Source: an uncultured Clostridia bacterium
GTDB taxonomy: Bacteria > Bacillota > Clostridia > Christensenellales > UBA1242
DNA length: 64,000 nucleotides
Assembly: GCA_945919375.1 (NCBI GenBank)
Contig: CAMEJD010000003.1
Coordinates: 1 to 64,000, forward strand
Direction: 5' to 3'
Shown here: in pieces, positions 1 through 8,379 of the stretch
Numbering within the stretch: the first letter of the stretch is position 1
How the letters are laid out: every line of letters begins with the position of its first letter
Made by a program: the position numbers and the translations under genes
Notes under the pieces: generated by a model
Told to the model about the DNA's origin: nothing
The model's database searches: none
The model's input: the letters and a program-made list of their open reading frames with translations, nothing else

Positions 1-74
1 TGGAGCGGGTGAAGGGAATCGGACCCTCGCAACCAGCTTGGAAGGCTGGGGCTCTACCACTGAGCTACACCCGC
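1..74 (-). tRNA. tRNA-Gly (anticodon TCC)
   Basis: Read on the minus strand this is a complete cloverleaf with a GCGGGTG/CACCCGC acceptor stem, a GTTCGATTC-type T loop region (GTCCGATTCCC), the anticodon TCC in a CTTCCAA loop and an encoded 3' CCA at positions 3-1. The anticodon assigns it to glycine. It is divergent from the RNHCP gene at 184. Confidence 0.96.
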
Positions 75-92
75 ATATCAAAATGCTTTTAT

Positions 93-121
93 ATATTATC
101 ATAATAATGCTTGTATGTCAA
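93..121 (-). promoter_or_regulatory. sigma-A-type promoter of tRNA-Gly
   Basis: On the minus strand TTGACA (121-116) and TAATAT (98-93) are separated by 17 bases, and the tRNA begins about 19 bases downstream of the -10 box. This is a near-consensus vegetative promoter. Confidence 0.7.
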
Positions 122-183
122 CAAAAAAATATATTTAGGTAAAAAAATTTTGCAATTTTAGTAGAATATGCTATCATAAAAAT

Positions 184-516
184 ATGGAAAGATTATTTAC
201 AAAAAAAGATGATGAATTTGTATGCCAAAATTGTGGATACAATGTTCCAAAGTTAAAGTATACATCAAGGGACCATTGCCCAAAATGTTTGTGTAGTTTG
301 CATATTGATATCAATCCGGGGGATAGAGCAAATGATTGTAAGGGTTTGCTTGTTCCTCATTCTTGCACACCTTCTGCCAAAAAAGGTTATGTTATCACAT
401 ACAAATGCACAAAGTGTGGCAAATTTCATAACAACAAGTCTGCCGACGATGACAGCAAGGAAGCGTTGTTCAAGGTTATGAATGGTAGTTATAACGAAAA
501 TAACTATAAGAAATAA
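184..516 (+). CDS. RNHCP domain zinc-binding protein
   Basis: This 110-residue protein matches the small RNHCP family, named after a conserved Arg-Asn-His-Cys-Pro motif that appears here as SRDHCPKCLCSLHID (about residues 28-42). The motif is followed by PGDRANDCKGLLVPHSC and by further CxxC pairs near residues 14-17 and 75-78. The paired cysteines suggest bound zinc; the biochemical role of the family is unknown. It is a monocistronic gene, divergent from tRNA-Gly and ended by a shared terminator at about 522-556. No Shine-Dalgarno sequence precedes the ATG. A TTTGCA-17-TATCAT promoter (149-177) would start transcription close to the ATG itself, so the message may be leaderless. Confidence 0.85.
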   Translation: MERLFTKKDDEFVCQNCGYNVPKLKYTSRDHCPKCLCSLHIDINPGDRANDCKGLLVPHSCTPSAKKGYVITYKCTKCGKFHNNKSADDDSKEALFKVMNGSYNENNYKK

Positions 517-521
517 TAAAA

Positions 522-556
522 AAAATATATTGCAGTGTTTGCAATATATTTTTTTG
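522..556. terminator. bidirectional intrinsic terminator
   Basis: A 12-base stem (522-533 with 541-552), a 7-base loop and flanking A and T runs lie between two convergent genes, so it can end transcription from both sides. Confidence 0.8.
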
Positions 557-561
557 TTTAA

Positions 562-3500
562 CTATTTATTCTTGTTTTGTTTTTGTTGCAACTTTGCTTG
601 TTTTTTCTCTTCTTTGAGTTTTTTATTTTGAGCATCTTTTGCAAGTTTTTCTTTCTTTACTTTTTCAAGAATAATATTTCTTTGAACACCAAGCAAATAT
701 TCTGGCATTTTGTAACCTTCAATTTTTTGTTTTAGTGATTCAACTTGATTTTCAAGGGCAGTATGACGTTTTGCATATGCCTTAAAATCTCTTTCTTGAG
801 CCAATGAAACTTGACTGGTTGTTGTTCTTTGAGCTTTTGCATTTTCTTTGTGAACTTCCTCAATTCTTGCAATTTCTTTTTCAACATCCTCAATTTGTTT
901 TTCAACTTCTTTTATTTTTTCATCTCTAACTTTTTCAGCATCTTTTCTAATTACATCACGATATAAAGTTGAATTTCTATCATATTCATTTGCCTTTTTC
1001 TTTTCCCATTTTTTTATTGTTACTTTTTTCATAAAGTATGCAGTAATTGCAATAATCAATGCAACAGCCAAGAGTAGGGAAGGTATCAAGTACCAAATTA
1101 CAAGGTCATTGTTTTCGTTGTCTGTTTTGTTATCATTTTTGTTGTCATCATTGTCAGCTGTTTTTGTGTCATCTTTTGAAATAACCAAAATTGTTTTGTC
1201 ATTCTTAGCAATTTCTGTTGCTTGTGTGTATTCTAATTTTTCAATTTTTTCAAATTTAAAATTATCAAAGGCAGCAACACCTGTTATATTATTTGAGTTA
1301 CTCATTAACCCAAATTTTAAGCTAACATCTTTTGCTTCGGCAGGGCATACATATATTGTGTAAGCGGTCCATTCATCATTTGTTACAACTTCTGTAAAGT
1401 ATTTATCAATTCCGTCAAGAGCAAAAATTGCACCAAATTTTGCTTTGTCCTCATCTTTTACATTTTCTTGCTTTGTGTCACCACTAAATGCAGTGTAAAC
1501 TTCAACATAGAATTTGTAGTATGTGTCGGCAGACAAACTTAATTTATCTTTGTTTGTAAGAGTGTAGGTTGCCTTTCCATTAACTCTAATGGCTGGCATA
1601 TATTTTAGTGAGTTTTTATTGTTTTTTGAGTTTGTAATAGAATATTGATTTTGAATTTTTTCATCGTCAACTTTCCCATCAATAATTCCACCATATGCAA
1701 CAGGTGAGCCAATTTCTGAGTTTGTGCCACTTTCAAGTTTTTGTGTGTATTTGTATGGAGTGTACATTCCAAATCCATATTTTTGTTCATTCTTAAAGAA
1801 TCCAAAGTTTGCAACAGTAAAGTCAATTGTTTTGTGAGATTTGACAAATTCTGCATATGTTTCATCATTCATTGAACTATCTTGTTCAAATTTTACATTG
1901 TCAACAAATAGATATCCTCTTACTGTTTCGCTTTCGTTTCCAAGTGAAATCATAAGTTTGATAGAATTTGAATATTCAGATGCTTTGATTGTTACTGAGT
2001 AGTTAGCCCAAACACTTGAATACAAGCCTTCATCTGAGTAAATAACATTATTGTCGCCATCCAAAACATAAACACTCATCAATTTTCTGTTTGTTGTTTG
2101 TTCAACAGTTTTGTAATCAAAAGAAATCTTTTGATAGGTTTGTTTTGAAACGGTTAGTGTATCACTTGTAACGCTTTGATATGTTGCAAGTTTGTTATAA
2201 ATCATCAAAACATTGTTTGCATCAACATCAACACCAGATGCTGAACTTGGATTTTGAGGATTGCTCAAATTGCCATAAGTTGCTTTGTTTGCATCATAGA
2301 AAGGTGAGTATGTGTTAATGATTCCAACAATACCTTTGTTTTCTTCTTCTTGTTTAACTGTCCAATCTGCAGGAGCAACAGGGTATTTTACATCTTTTTC
2401 AACTTTTGAACCAACATTAAATGCACCATTTTTTACTGATGGGTCATTTTTAATTGTAGTGAGTTTTAATGTTGCACTGTTTGAAGATTCTGCATTATCA
2501 AATTGATTCCAAGAAATCTTTTCAAATGTAATATCATCAAAAACAACTGCACCAGTGGAATTGTTATCTTTGCTACCAAACCATAACTCAAGTTGTAAAT
2601 CGGTTTCATAAAGTTCATAACCTTTAACATAGAAATAGTAAGGTGTGTAATCATTTGTTAATTTGTTTTCTGTGTTAGAAGAAATTGTAATTGTTGAAGT
2701 ATTTGCTTCGTGTTCTGTTGTGAAGTTTTTAACATTATCATCTTGTTCAACAAGTTTGGCATATGCATTTCCGCTAAAGTTTGAAGAAAGTTTTGCCCAA
2801 ACTGTTATTTTGTATGTTTCATAAGGTTTAACCTTAAATGTTGTACTTTTGTAACCAAAGTGTGTTTTTTTGCTCGCATACATAAGCAATGAGTAGTTAT
2901 TATCATTTGATGACATATCACTGCCAAGATAGTCAAGACCTTTTGATTGCATACTTTCTGGGTTGTTAATGCTAATAACATATGCATTTGCACTTGTTGG
3001 CAAGGCATCAACAGATTTCCATCCTTGCATTGAACCTGTTTCAAAATCTGCATTTTCAATAACGCCAGTTTTTGTTTCTCTCAAATCAATAATTTTCAAA
3101 TTCCTATCACGAGAAGTAATATCGTTACCAAAATAACTTCCGGACAGTTTGTTCATTGTAACATGGTCAAAGAAAACCGCATCCAAAGAGTCTTTTGTTT
3201 TTGAACCAAGCCAAAGTTCAATGTTTATTGTTTGTTTGTTAATTCCCGTTGCGATATAAAAACTATATTCGTCCCAAACACCACTTGAAAAATACTCAAA
3301 AGAAGTGTTTGCTGTTTTGTCATCAAGTCCAGAAATATAAATTGAAGCTCTTGCATTGTTTTGGGTTAGGGCATAAACATTAACCTTGTAAAATGAGTAA
3401 GCATTCAATGTTAATGAATTAGATTTGTAACCAATGTGGTTTTGTTCATTTTTTGAATCAACTTTCGATTTCGCATTCAGCATAAGAACATGCTTATCAA

Positions 3501-3822
3501 AATCCCAATATGTTGAAGGGTTTTGTGTTGAAGAAAGGGCATAATCACTTGTCCTAAATGGGCTAGTTTTTACATCAATAATACCATTTTTACCTGTGCT
3601 TGAGCCTTGAACAGACCAGCCATTTGGTGTTGATTGTAATTGTGATGTACTAGAATCGTCAAAATCTCCATTTGTTACAGTCACTTGTTCAAATTGCATT
3701 TCAACACTTGCATTTGCACTGTTTAACATAACTGGCAATTGTGTTACAAGTGTAAAACATAAAACAAGGGCAATTGTAAATACAATCTTTTTTAGTAAAT
3801 TAAATTTTTTTGTCGTAATCAT
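562..3822 (-). CDS. large secreted, membrane-anchored protein with four jelly-roll-like modules
   Basis: The 1086-residue product starts with a signal peptide (KK, hydrophobic run, ANAS-type cleavage near residue 39). About four repeated extracellular modules follow. Each opens with an N-x-D/A-F motif and a tryptophan, and ends with a phrase such as VFFDHVTMNKLSG, VVFDDITFEKIS, LFVDNVKFEQD or AAFDNFKFEKIE. This layout is typical of galactose-binding or CBM4/9-like beta-sandwich domains. A low-complexity Asp/Asn/Lys stretch then precedes one transmembrane helix near residue 940 (IWYLIPSLLLAVALIIAI). The C-terminal 130 residues are charged, probably coiled coil, very rich in Lys and Glu, and predicted cytoplasmic. 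I infer a surface carbohydrate-binding or adhesion protein linked through the membrane. No catalytic motif was seen. It is transcribed alone. Confidence 0.8.
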   Translation of the reverse strand: MITTKKFNLLKKIVFTIALVLCFTLVTQLPVMLNSANASVEMQFEQVTVTNGDFDDSSTSQLQSTPNGWSVQGSSTGKNGIIDVKTSPFRTSDYALSSTQNPSTYWDFDKHVLMLNAKSKVDSKNEQNHIGYKSNSLTLNAYSFYKVNVYALTQNNARASIYISGLDDKTANTSFEYFSSGVWDEYSFYIATGINKQTINIELWLGSKTKDSLDAVFFDHVTMNKLSGSYFGNDITSRDRNLKIIDLRETKTGVIENADFETGSMQGWKSVDALPTSANAYVISINNPESMQSKGLDYLGSDMSSNDNNYSLLMYASKKTHFGYKSTTFKVKPYETYKITVWAKLSSNFSGNAYAKLVEQDDNVKNFTTEHEANTSTITISSNTENKLTNDYTPYYFYVKGYELYETDLQLELWFGSKDNNSTGAVVFDDITFEKISWNQFDNAESSNSATLKLTTIKNDPSVKNGAFNVGSKVEKDVKYPVAPADWTVKQEEENKGIVGIINTYSPFYDANKATYGNLSNPQNPSSASGVDVDANNVLMIYNKLATYQSVTSDTLTVSKQTYQKISFDYKTVEQTTNRKLMSVYVLDGDNNVIYSDEGLYSSVWANYSVTIKASEYSNSIKLMISLGNESETVRGYLFVDNVKFEQDSSMNDETYAEFVKSHKTIDFTVANFGFFKNEQKYGFGMYTPYKYTQKLESGTNSEIGSPVAYGGIIDGKVDDEKIQNQYSITNSKNNKNSLKYMPAIRVNGKATYTLTNKDKLSLSADTYYKFYVEVYTAFSGDTKQENVKDEDKAKFGAIFALDGIDKYFTEVVTNDEWTAYTIYVCPAEAKDVSLKFGLMSNSNNITGVAAFDNFKFEKIEKLEYTQATEIAKNDKTILVISKDDTKTADNDDNKNDNKTDNENNDLVIWYLIPSLLLAVALIIAITAYFMKKVTIKKWEKKKANEYDRNSTLYRDVIRKDAEKVRDEKIKEVEKQIEDVEKEIARIEEVHKENAKAQRTTTSQVSLAQERDFKAYAKRHTALENQVESLKQKIEGYKMPEYLLGVQRNIILEKVKKEKLAKDAQNKKLKEEKKQAKLQQKQNKNK

Positions 3823-3851
3823 AATCTCACCTTTTAATATTTAACTTTGTT

Positions 3852-3880
3852 AGTATATAACAAGTAGAATTATTTTGCAA
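3852..3880 (-). promoter_or_regulatory. promoter of the large surface-protein gene
   Basis: On the minus strand TTGCAA (3880-3875), a 17-base spacer and TATACT (3857-3852) precede the start codon at 3822. TTGCAA is its own reverse complement, so it could also serve the divergent exporter gene at 3913. Confidence 0.6.
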
Positions 3881-3912
3881 ATATTTTTTGTGTATTTGTA
3901 AACAATATTTTT

Positions 3913-4284
3913 ATGAAAAAAAGCAGTGGCAAACCAAGTTGGTGGAAAGTTGCTCTTTGTGGCGCAATAATTGGCTTTATAAATGGTATATTTGGTGGAG
4001 GTGGCGGAATGCTTTGTGTACCATTTTTGGAAAATGTTTTAAAGATGGAAACAAAGTATGCCCATGCAACAACTTTGTGCGTAATTTTTCCGTTAAGTGT
4101 GGCAAGTTCAATAGTTTATATCGGCAGAAATAACATCGAAATTCAAACACTGATAATAATAACAATCTCGGCACTTTTGGGTGGTATAATCGGGGCATTT
4201 TTACTTAAAAAACTAGGCTCAAAATGGGTAAGGATTATCTTTTTGATTTTGATGTTTTGTGCAGGGTTAAAAATGGTGATATAA
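3913..4284 (+). CDS. TSUP (TauE/SafE) family permease, N-terminal half protein
   Basis: This 123-residue, four-helix protein has the glycine-rich TSUP signature GFINGIFGGGGGMLCVP (about residues 21-37). TauE/SafE proteins move sulfite, sulfonates or related anions across the membrane and normally have about 250 residues made of two repeated halves. Here each half is its own gene: this one stops in TAATG, and the A of the next start codon is the last base of its stop. The two products probably assemble as a heterodimer. No Shine-Dalgarno is visible before the ATG. The substrate cannot be told from sequence. Confidence 0.82.
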   Translation: MKKSSGKPSWWKVALCGAIIGFINGIFGGGGGMLCVPFLENVLKMETKYAHATTLCVIFPLSVASSIVYIGRNNIEIQTLIIITISALLGGIIGAFLLKKLGSKWVRIIFLILMFCAGLKMVI

Positions 4285-4658
4285 TGTGGTATTTATATCT
4301 AATTTTTGGGATTTTATCGGGGATAATAGGTGGAATGGGAATGGGTGGAGGAACACTTCTTATTCCACTTTTAACCATATTTTGTGAAATAAGCCAAATT
4401 ATTGCTCAAATGTATAATTTGCTTGCATTTTTGCCTATGAGTATTATTGCCATATTTATTCATTATAAAAACAAATTGATAAAAATAAATTGTTTGCCAA
4501 TTTTAATAATTTTTGGTATAGCATTTTCGGTTTTGGGAAGTTTTGTTGCAAATTTAATGGACAAACAAATCCTAAAAATCCTTTTTGGTGTATTTTTAAT
4601 GATATTAAGTATTGTAGAATTTGTTAAAATACTACTAATAAAGGCCGATAACAAGTAA
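4284..4658 (+). CDS. TSUP (TauE/SafE) family permease, C-terminal half protein
   Basis: This 124-residue protein is the second TSUP half, with signature GILSGIIGGMGMGGGTLLIP near its N terminus and four predicted helices. Its start at 4284 overlaps the previous stop by one base, which implies translational coupling and equal production of the two halves. A longer reading from 4224 would add 20 polar residues that overlap the upstream gene and lack family resemblance, so the ATG at 4284 is preferred. Confidence 0.82.
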   Translation: MWYLYLIFGILSGIIGGMGMGGGTLLIPLLTIFCEISQIIAQMYNLLAFLPMSIIAIFIHYKNKLIKINCLPILIIFGIAFSVLGSFVANLMDKQILKILFGVFLMILSIVEFVKILLIKADNK

Positions 4659-4665
4659 AATGTTG

Positions 4666-4694
4666 TTGCCAAATAAAGTTTTGTATGCTAAAAT
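4666..4694 (+). promoter_or_regulatory. promoter of the ferredoxin gene
   Basis: TTGCCA (4666-4671), a 17-base spacer and TAAAAT (4689-4694) lie about 30 bases before the ferredoxin start codon. Confidence 0.55.
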
Positions 4695-4723
4695 AACTTG
4701 ACAAACAAAGGAGATTACATGTA

Positions 4724-4894
4724 ATGGTAGACCCAAAAAAATGTATTGGATGTGGCACTTGCGTATCAATGTGCCCAGTGGAAGCGATTTCATTTGATGA
4801 AAATGGTAGAGCAAAAATTAACAAAGATATTTGCATAAAATGTGGGACTTGTGAAGCAGTTTGCCCAGTTGGTGCAATAAAGATAGAAAGATAA
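4724..4894 (+). CDS. 2[4Fe-4S] ferredoxin
   Basis: This 56-residue protein has two classic cluster-binding motifs: CIGCGTCVSMCP (residues 7-18) and CIKCGTCEAVCP (residues 37-48). They pack two [4Fe-4S] clusters as in clostridial ferredoxins, small soluble electron carriers. AAGGAG lies about ten bases before the ATG. It is followed after 11 bases by the Ppx/GppA-like gene and probably shares its promoter. The redox partner is unknown. Confidence 0.93.
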   Translation: MVDPKKCIGCGTCVSMCPVEAISFDENGRAKINKDICIKCGTCEAVCPVGAIKIER

Positions 4895-4905
4895 AAGGGA
4901 ATAGT

Positions 4906-6396
4906 ATGGATAAAATCGCAATTATTGAATTGAATGAATTAGGTTTAAAACTATCTATATTGGAAGTTTGTGATGGCGGGTATTATAATGTTTTGGACAA
5001 AATTTCAGAAAATATAAAACTTGGTAGCAGTGTGCAAAATGAAAATATTATACAGAGTGCAAAAATTAACGAAACAATAACAATATTAAAATTGTTCCGT
5101 AAAATTTGTGTAACATACAATGTTTCAAAAATTTATGCTTTTGCAAAAAGTTTTATAAAAGATGCAAAGAACCAAATAAGTTTCTTTGATGAAATATACA
5201 ACAACACAAGTGTGTCTTTTACAATTCTTAATGTTGAAGATGAAGTTAAAGCAATTTATTCTGGTGTCATCAATTTTGTTGATGTTCCAAAAGGAATTAT
5301 TATTGATGTTGAAGCAAACAAAACACATATTATTCAATATAACCGCAGAACAATGGTAAATGTAAAAACTTTACCATATGGAGCAGTAAGCCTGGCAGAC
5401 CAAAAAATTGACTATTCAGGCATAATTGATATGGTAAAAAAAGACATAAAAAATGTTGAATTTTTGCATAATTCGGAAGAAGAAGTTATGTTTGTTGGCA
5501 CAGGTTCAACAATGTTAAGCATTGGAAAACTTGCCAAAAAAGTTTCACATTATCCACTTGATATAGATAATAACTATGTTGTTCAAAATGAAGTGTTTGA
5601 TGCAGTTTTTGACAAAGTGAAAGACCTTGAACTTGACAAAACAAAAAAACTTAAAGGAATAAGTGAAGATAGAGCAGATAGTTTGGTATCTGGAATGGCA
5701 ATCGTAAAAGGCATAAGTGATGCAGTAAAAATTGAGCAATTTTCAATTTCGTCAGGAAGTTTTGAACAAGGGTTAATTCATGCATTTGTCCTCCCAGAAG
5801 CAAATGATAAGCCACTTTGCGATATGCTCACACAAAGCCTAGACACAATAAGATTGTTCTATGATGGAGCAAACTCAAACACAAAAAATGTATACAATTT
5901 GGCTATTATATTGTTTAAGCAATTAAAAGTAATTCACAAACTTCCAAGAGTGTATATAAAAGCATTAAGAATTGCTTCATCAATGTATGATTGTGGCAAA
6001 AGAATAAATTATGATAACTACTCAAATTATAGTCTTGATGTTATAATCAATTCAAACTTAAAGGGTGTGTCACACAAAGACCTTTTGCTTGCAGGTTTTG
6101 CTTGCAAATATCAAAATTTGGACAATATTGACCTTGCAGAATGGGTAAAATACAAAGATATTTTAACAGAAGAAGATTTGGATGCCGTAAGAAAACTTGG
6201 TGTAATTGTTCGTTTGGCAGCAGCACTTGATAGGTCAAAGAGTGGCAATATAACCGATGTTAGTTGCGATATTTTGGGTGATTCAATTATTATGAAGACC
6301 ATTGTAAAAGAAGATGCAACATTTGATATAAGGCAGGGTATGAAAGTTGCAAATGACTTTAAACGTGTTCTAAAGAAAAGCCTACAAATTATCTAA
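4906..6396 (+). CDS. Ppx/GppA-like protein with HD-like C-terminal domain, probably inactive
   Basis: The 496-residue protein follows the exopolyphosphatase/GppA layout: an actin-like phosphatase fold in residues 1-300 and an HD-type helical domain after about 320. The recognisable phrase is ISEDRADSLVSGMAIVKG, which matches the region after the second phosphate loop. The phosphate-binding motifs themselves are eroded: DxGSNS reads ELNELGL at the N terminus, and DIGGGST reads DVEANKT near residue 132. The HD motif is also lost (YDCG near residue 360, no following HH). I infer a pseudoenzyme or nucleotide/polyphosphate sensor. The start at 4906 has an AAAGGGA ribosome site; a longer TTG-started reading overlaps the ferredoxin. 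Confidence 0.7.
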   Translation: MDKIAIIELNELGLKLSILEVCDGGYYNVLDKISENIKLGSSVQNENIIQSAKINETITILKLFRKICVTYNVSKIYAFAKSFIKDAKNQISFFDEIYNNTSVSFTILNVEDEVKAIYSGVINFVDVPKGIIIDVEANKTHIIQYNRRTMVNVKTLPYGAVSLADQKIDYSGIIDMVKKDIKNVEFLHNSEEEVMFVGTGSTMLSIGKLAKKVSHYPLDIDNNYVVQNEVFDAVFDKVKDLELDKTKKLKGISEDRADSLVSGMAIVKGISDAVKIEQFSISSGSFEQGLIHAFVLPEANDKPLCDMLTQSLDTIRLFYDGANSNTKNVYNLAIILFKQLKVIHKLPRVYIKALRIASSMYDCGKRINYDNYSNYSLDVIINSNLKGVSHKDLLLAGFACKYQNLDNIDLAEWVKYKDILTEEDLDAVRKLGVIVRLAAALDRSKSGNITDVSCDILGDSIIMKTIVKEDATFDIRQGMKVANDFKRVLKKSLQII

Positions 6397-6412
6397 TAGA
6401 AAAAGTAAAAGG

Positions 6413-6440
6413 ACATCAAATATTTATTTGATGTTTTTTC
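6413..6440 (+). terminator. intrinsic terminator
   Basis: A perfect 9-base stem (6413-6421 with 6426-6434), a 4-base loop and a run of six T follow the Ppx/GppA-like gene. Confidence 0.8.
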
Positions 6441-6449
6441 TTAACCAAT

Positions 6450-6478
6450 TTGACAATATAATATGCTTTTGTTATGAT
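6450..6478 (+). promoter_or_regulatory. consensus promoter of the mreB-like gene
   Basis: TTGACA (6450-6455), a 17-base spacer and TATGAT (6473-6478) stand just before AAAAGGAG and the ATG at 6494. Confidence 0.75.
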
Positions 6479-6493
6479 GTAAAAGGAGAAAAA

Positions 6494-7501
6494 ATGGCAG
6501 AAACAGTACTTGGAATTGATTTTGGATGTTCAAATATAACAATTCAAAATAAAAATGGACTTTTGTTAAAACAGCCAAATGTAATGGCAGTAAAAAAGAT
6601 TGGTGAAGATATTGAGTTTATCACTGCAGGCGAAAGAGCAAAAACAATGCTTGGCAAAGCAACCGATAATGTTTATGTTTTTTATCCTGTAAATGCCGGT
6701 GAGATTGTTAGTGTAAACTATGCAATCTTGGAATTGAAAAAAATCTTTAAATCATTAGGCTTAAAATTTGGCTTTTTTTCACGCCTAAAAGTAATAGCAC
6801 CAATTCCATCAGGAATAAGTTTTGAAGAACAAACAAAATATACAAAGTTATTCAAAGGTGTTGGGGCAAGGGAAGTAATTTGCATTCCAAAACTTTTCTT
6901 AACTGCACTTGGCGAAAATATTAACATTGGTGCAAATAGTGCAAAACTTATTGTTGATATTGGTGGTGGAAATGTTGAATGCGGTGTCATTAACCTAAAC
7001 ACTTTAATTTGTTCATCAAGTTTGGGTATTGGCGGAAGGACTCTTGACCTTACAATAATAGATTATATTAAGCAAAAATATCAAATTATTATTGGTGAAA
7101 ACACAGCACAAACATTAAAGGAGCAAATTTTCAGTCTGTATGCATCTGACACTGCAAAAATGGACGTAAACGGGGTTAGCAGTGTAGACAATTCGCCAGT
7201 TGCTATAACAGTTTTTGCAAAAGATATTTTTGAAGCAACTCATTCCTTTTATGATGAAATCATAAAGATTATAAGAACAACAATAAGTTCGCTAAGTCCG
7301 GAGATATCAAGCGATGTTGTAAGAAACGGTATATATGTTTGTGGGGGACTATCAAAAGTTCCGGGACTTGACAAGTATTTTAAACAAAAACTTGGCATAA
7401 ATGTGTTTATATCATACGAATCTGAAAATTCAAACATAAAAGGTATGTCAACACTATTATCTCATAGTGATATATTGGACAATATACTAAAAAACTTATA
7501 A
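6494..7501 (+). CDS. MreB/Mbl-family actin-like protein
   Basis: The 335-residue protein is a bacterial actin that would polymerise under the membrane and organise cell-wall growth. Family features include the phosphate loop IDFGCSN (normally DLGTANT), IVDIGGGNVECGVI (normally DIGGGTTEIAVI), the IGGRTLD segment and IIGENTAQTLKEQI, and a C-terminal CGGLSKVPGLDKYF. The changes in both phosphate loops make it a divergent paralogue. The start at 6494 has a strong AAAAGGAG site; an upstream in-frame ATG at 6428 lies before the promoter and is rejected. It has its own promoter and terminator and sits just upstream of minD, as mreB genes often do. mreC and mreD are not here. Confidence 0.82.
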   Translation: MAETVLGIDFGCSNITIQNKNGLLLKQPNVMAVKKIGEDIEFITAGERAKTMLGKATDNVYVFYPVNAGEIVSVNYAILELKKIFKSLGLKFGFFSRLKVIAPIPSGISFEEQTKYTKLFKGVGAREVICIPKLFLTALGENINIGANSAKLIVDIGGGNVECGVINLNTLICSSSLGIGGRTLDLTIIDYIKQKYQIIIGENTAQTLKEQIFSLYASDTAKMDVNGVSSVDNSPVAITVFAKDIFEATHSFYDEIIKIIRTTISSLSPEISSDVVRNGIYVCGGLSKVPGLDKYFKQKLGINVFISYESENSNIKGMSTLLSHSDILDNILKNL

Positions 7502-7516
7502 AACAAAAAATTAGCA

Positions 7517-7557
7517 ACAAAGGGACATAATTTAACAAAATGTCCCTTTGTTTTTTT
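7517..7557 (+). terminator. intrinsic terminator
   Basis: A 12-base stem (7517-7528 with 7540-7551) is followed by a run of seven T, ending the mreB-like transcript. Confidence 0.85.
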
Positions 7558-7590
7558 ATGCAAAAATAATAAACTTTTTTTGAGGTCAAA

Positions 7591-8379
7591 ATGGCAAGAA
7601 AAATAGTTTTTACAAGTGGAAAGGGTGGCGTTGGAAAAACAACGGTTTGTGCAAATTTGGGGGCAACCCTTTCAAATCTTGGGTTTAGAGTTGTAATTCT
7701 TGATGTTGATATTGGACTAAATAACCTTGATGTTGTTATGGGGGTAGAATCAAAGGTCGTTTTTGATTTAATTGATGTAATAGAAGGCAGATGCAGGGCA
7801 ACGCAAGCCTTGGTTCAAGACAGAAATTTTGAAAATCTTTATATCTTGCCATCCTCACACTCCTATCGTGGAGAAGAAATTTCGGCAAATGATATAAAGA
7901 ATGTTGTTCAAAGTTTGGAATTTAGTTTTGATTATATATTTATCGATTGCCCAGCAGGTGTGGAACAAGGTTTCAAAAGAGCAGTGTCTTGTGCAAATGA
8001 AGCAGTAATTGTTGTAACTCCACATATCTCTAGCATAAGAGATGCCGATAAAGTTTTGTCAATTTTGTCGTCATATAATCTTGACGAAAAATATTTGGTC
8101 GTAAATCGTGTTCGTGGAGATTTGATGATGAATGGGGAAATGATTGATGTTGACGAAATAATAAAATTCTTGCATATTCCAATACTTGGTGTAATTCCAG
8201 AAGATGATGATATAACGGCACTTTCAAGCATTGGTGCAATGGGTGGAAGTAATTCCAACAGGGCATGGGTATTGCTTGCAGAAAACCTACATAACGGCAC
8301 AAAAAAGGTATATGATTGCACTCAAAAATATAGGGGATTTTTTGGAAGTATAAGAAGAAATATAAAAAGGAGAATGTGA
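7591..8379 (+). CDS. minD: septum site-determining ATPase MinD
   Basis: The 262-residue protein is a deviant Walker-A ATPase of the ParA/MinD family that keeps the division ring away from the poles. It has GKGGVGKTT at residues 10-18, LDVDIGLNNLDVVMG and IDCPAGVEQGF, and ends in a basic amphipathic helix (FFGSIRRNIKRRM), the membrane-targeting sequence of MinD. It overlaps minE by one base. Its partner inhibitor MinC is not adjacent. Confidence 0.96.
   Translation: MARKIVFTSGKGGVGKTTVCANLGATLSNLGFRVVILDVDIGLNNLDVVMGVESKVVFDLIDVIEGRCRATQALVQDRNFENLYILPSSHSYRGEEISANDIKNVVQSLEFSFDYIFIDCPAGVEQGFKRAVSCANEAVIVVTPHISSIRDADKVLSILSSYNLDEKYLVVNRVRGDLMMNGEMIDVDEIIKFLHIPILGVIPEDDDITALSSIGAMGGSNSNRAWVLLAENLHNGTKKVYDCTQKYRGFFGSIRRNIKRRM

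Noticed and set aside
4861..4905. N-terminal extension of the Ppx/GppA-like gene from a TTG
   Set aside because: It overlaps the ferredoxin coding sequence, and the ATG at 4906 has a good ribosome site.
7932..8321. Minus-strand 129-codon frame inside minD
   Set aside because: Antisense to an unambiguous MinD coding sequence; no independent support.
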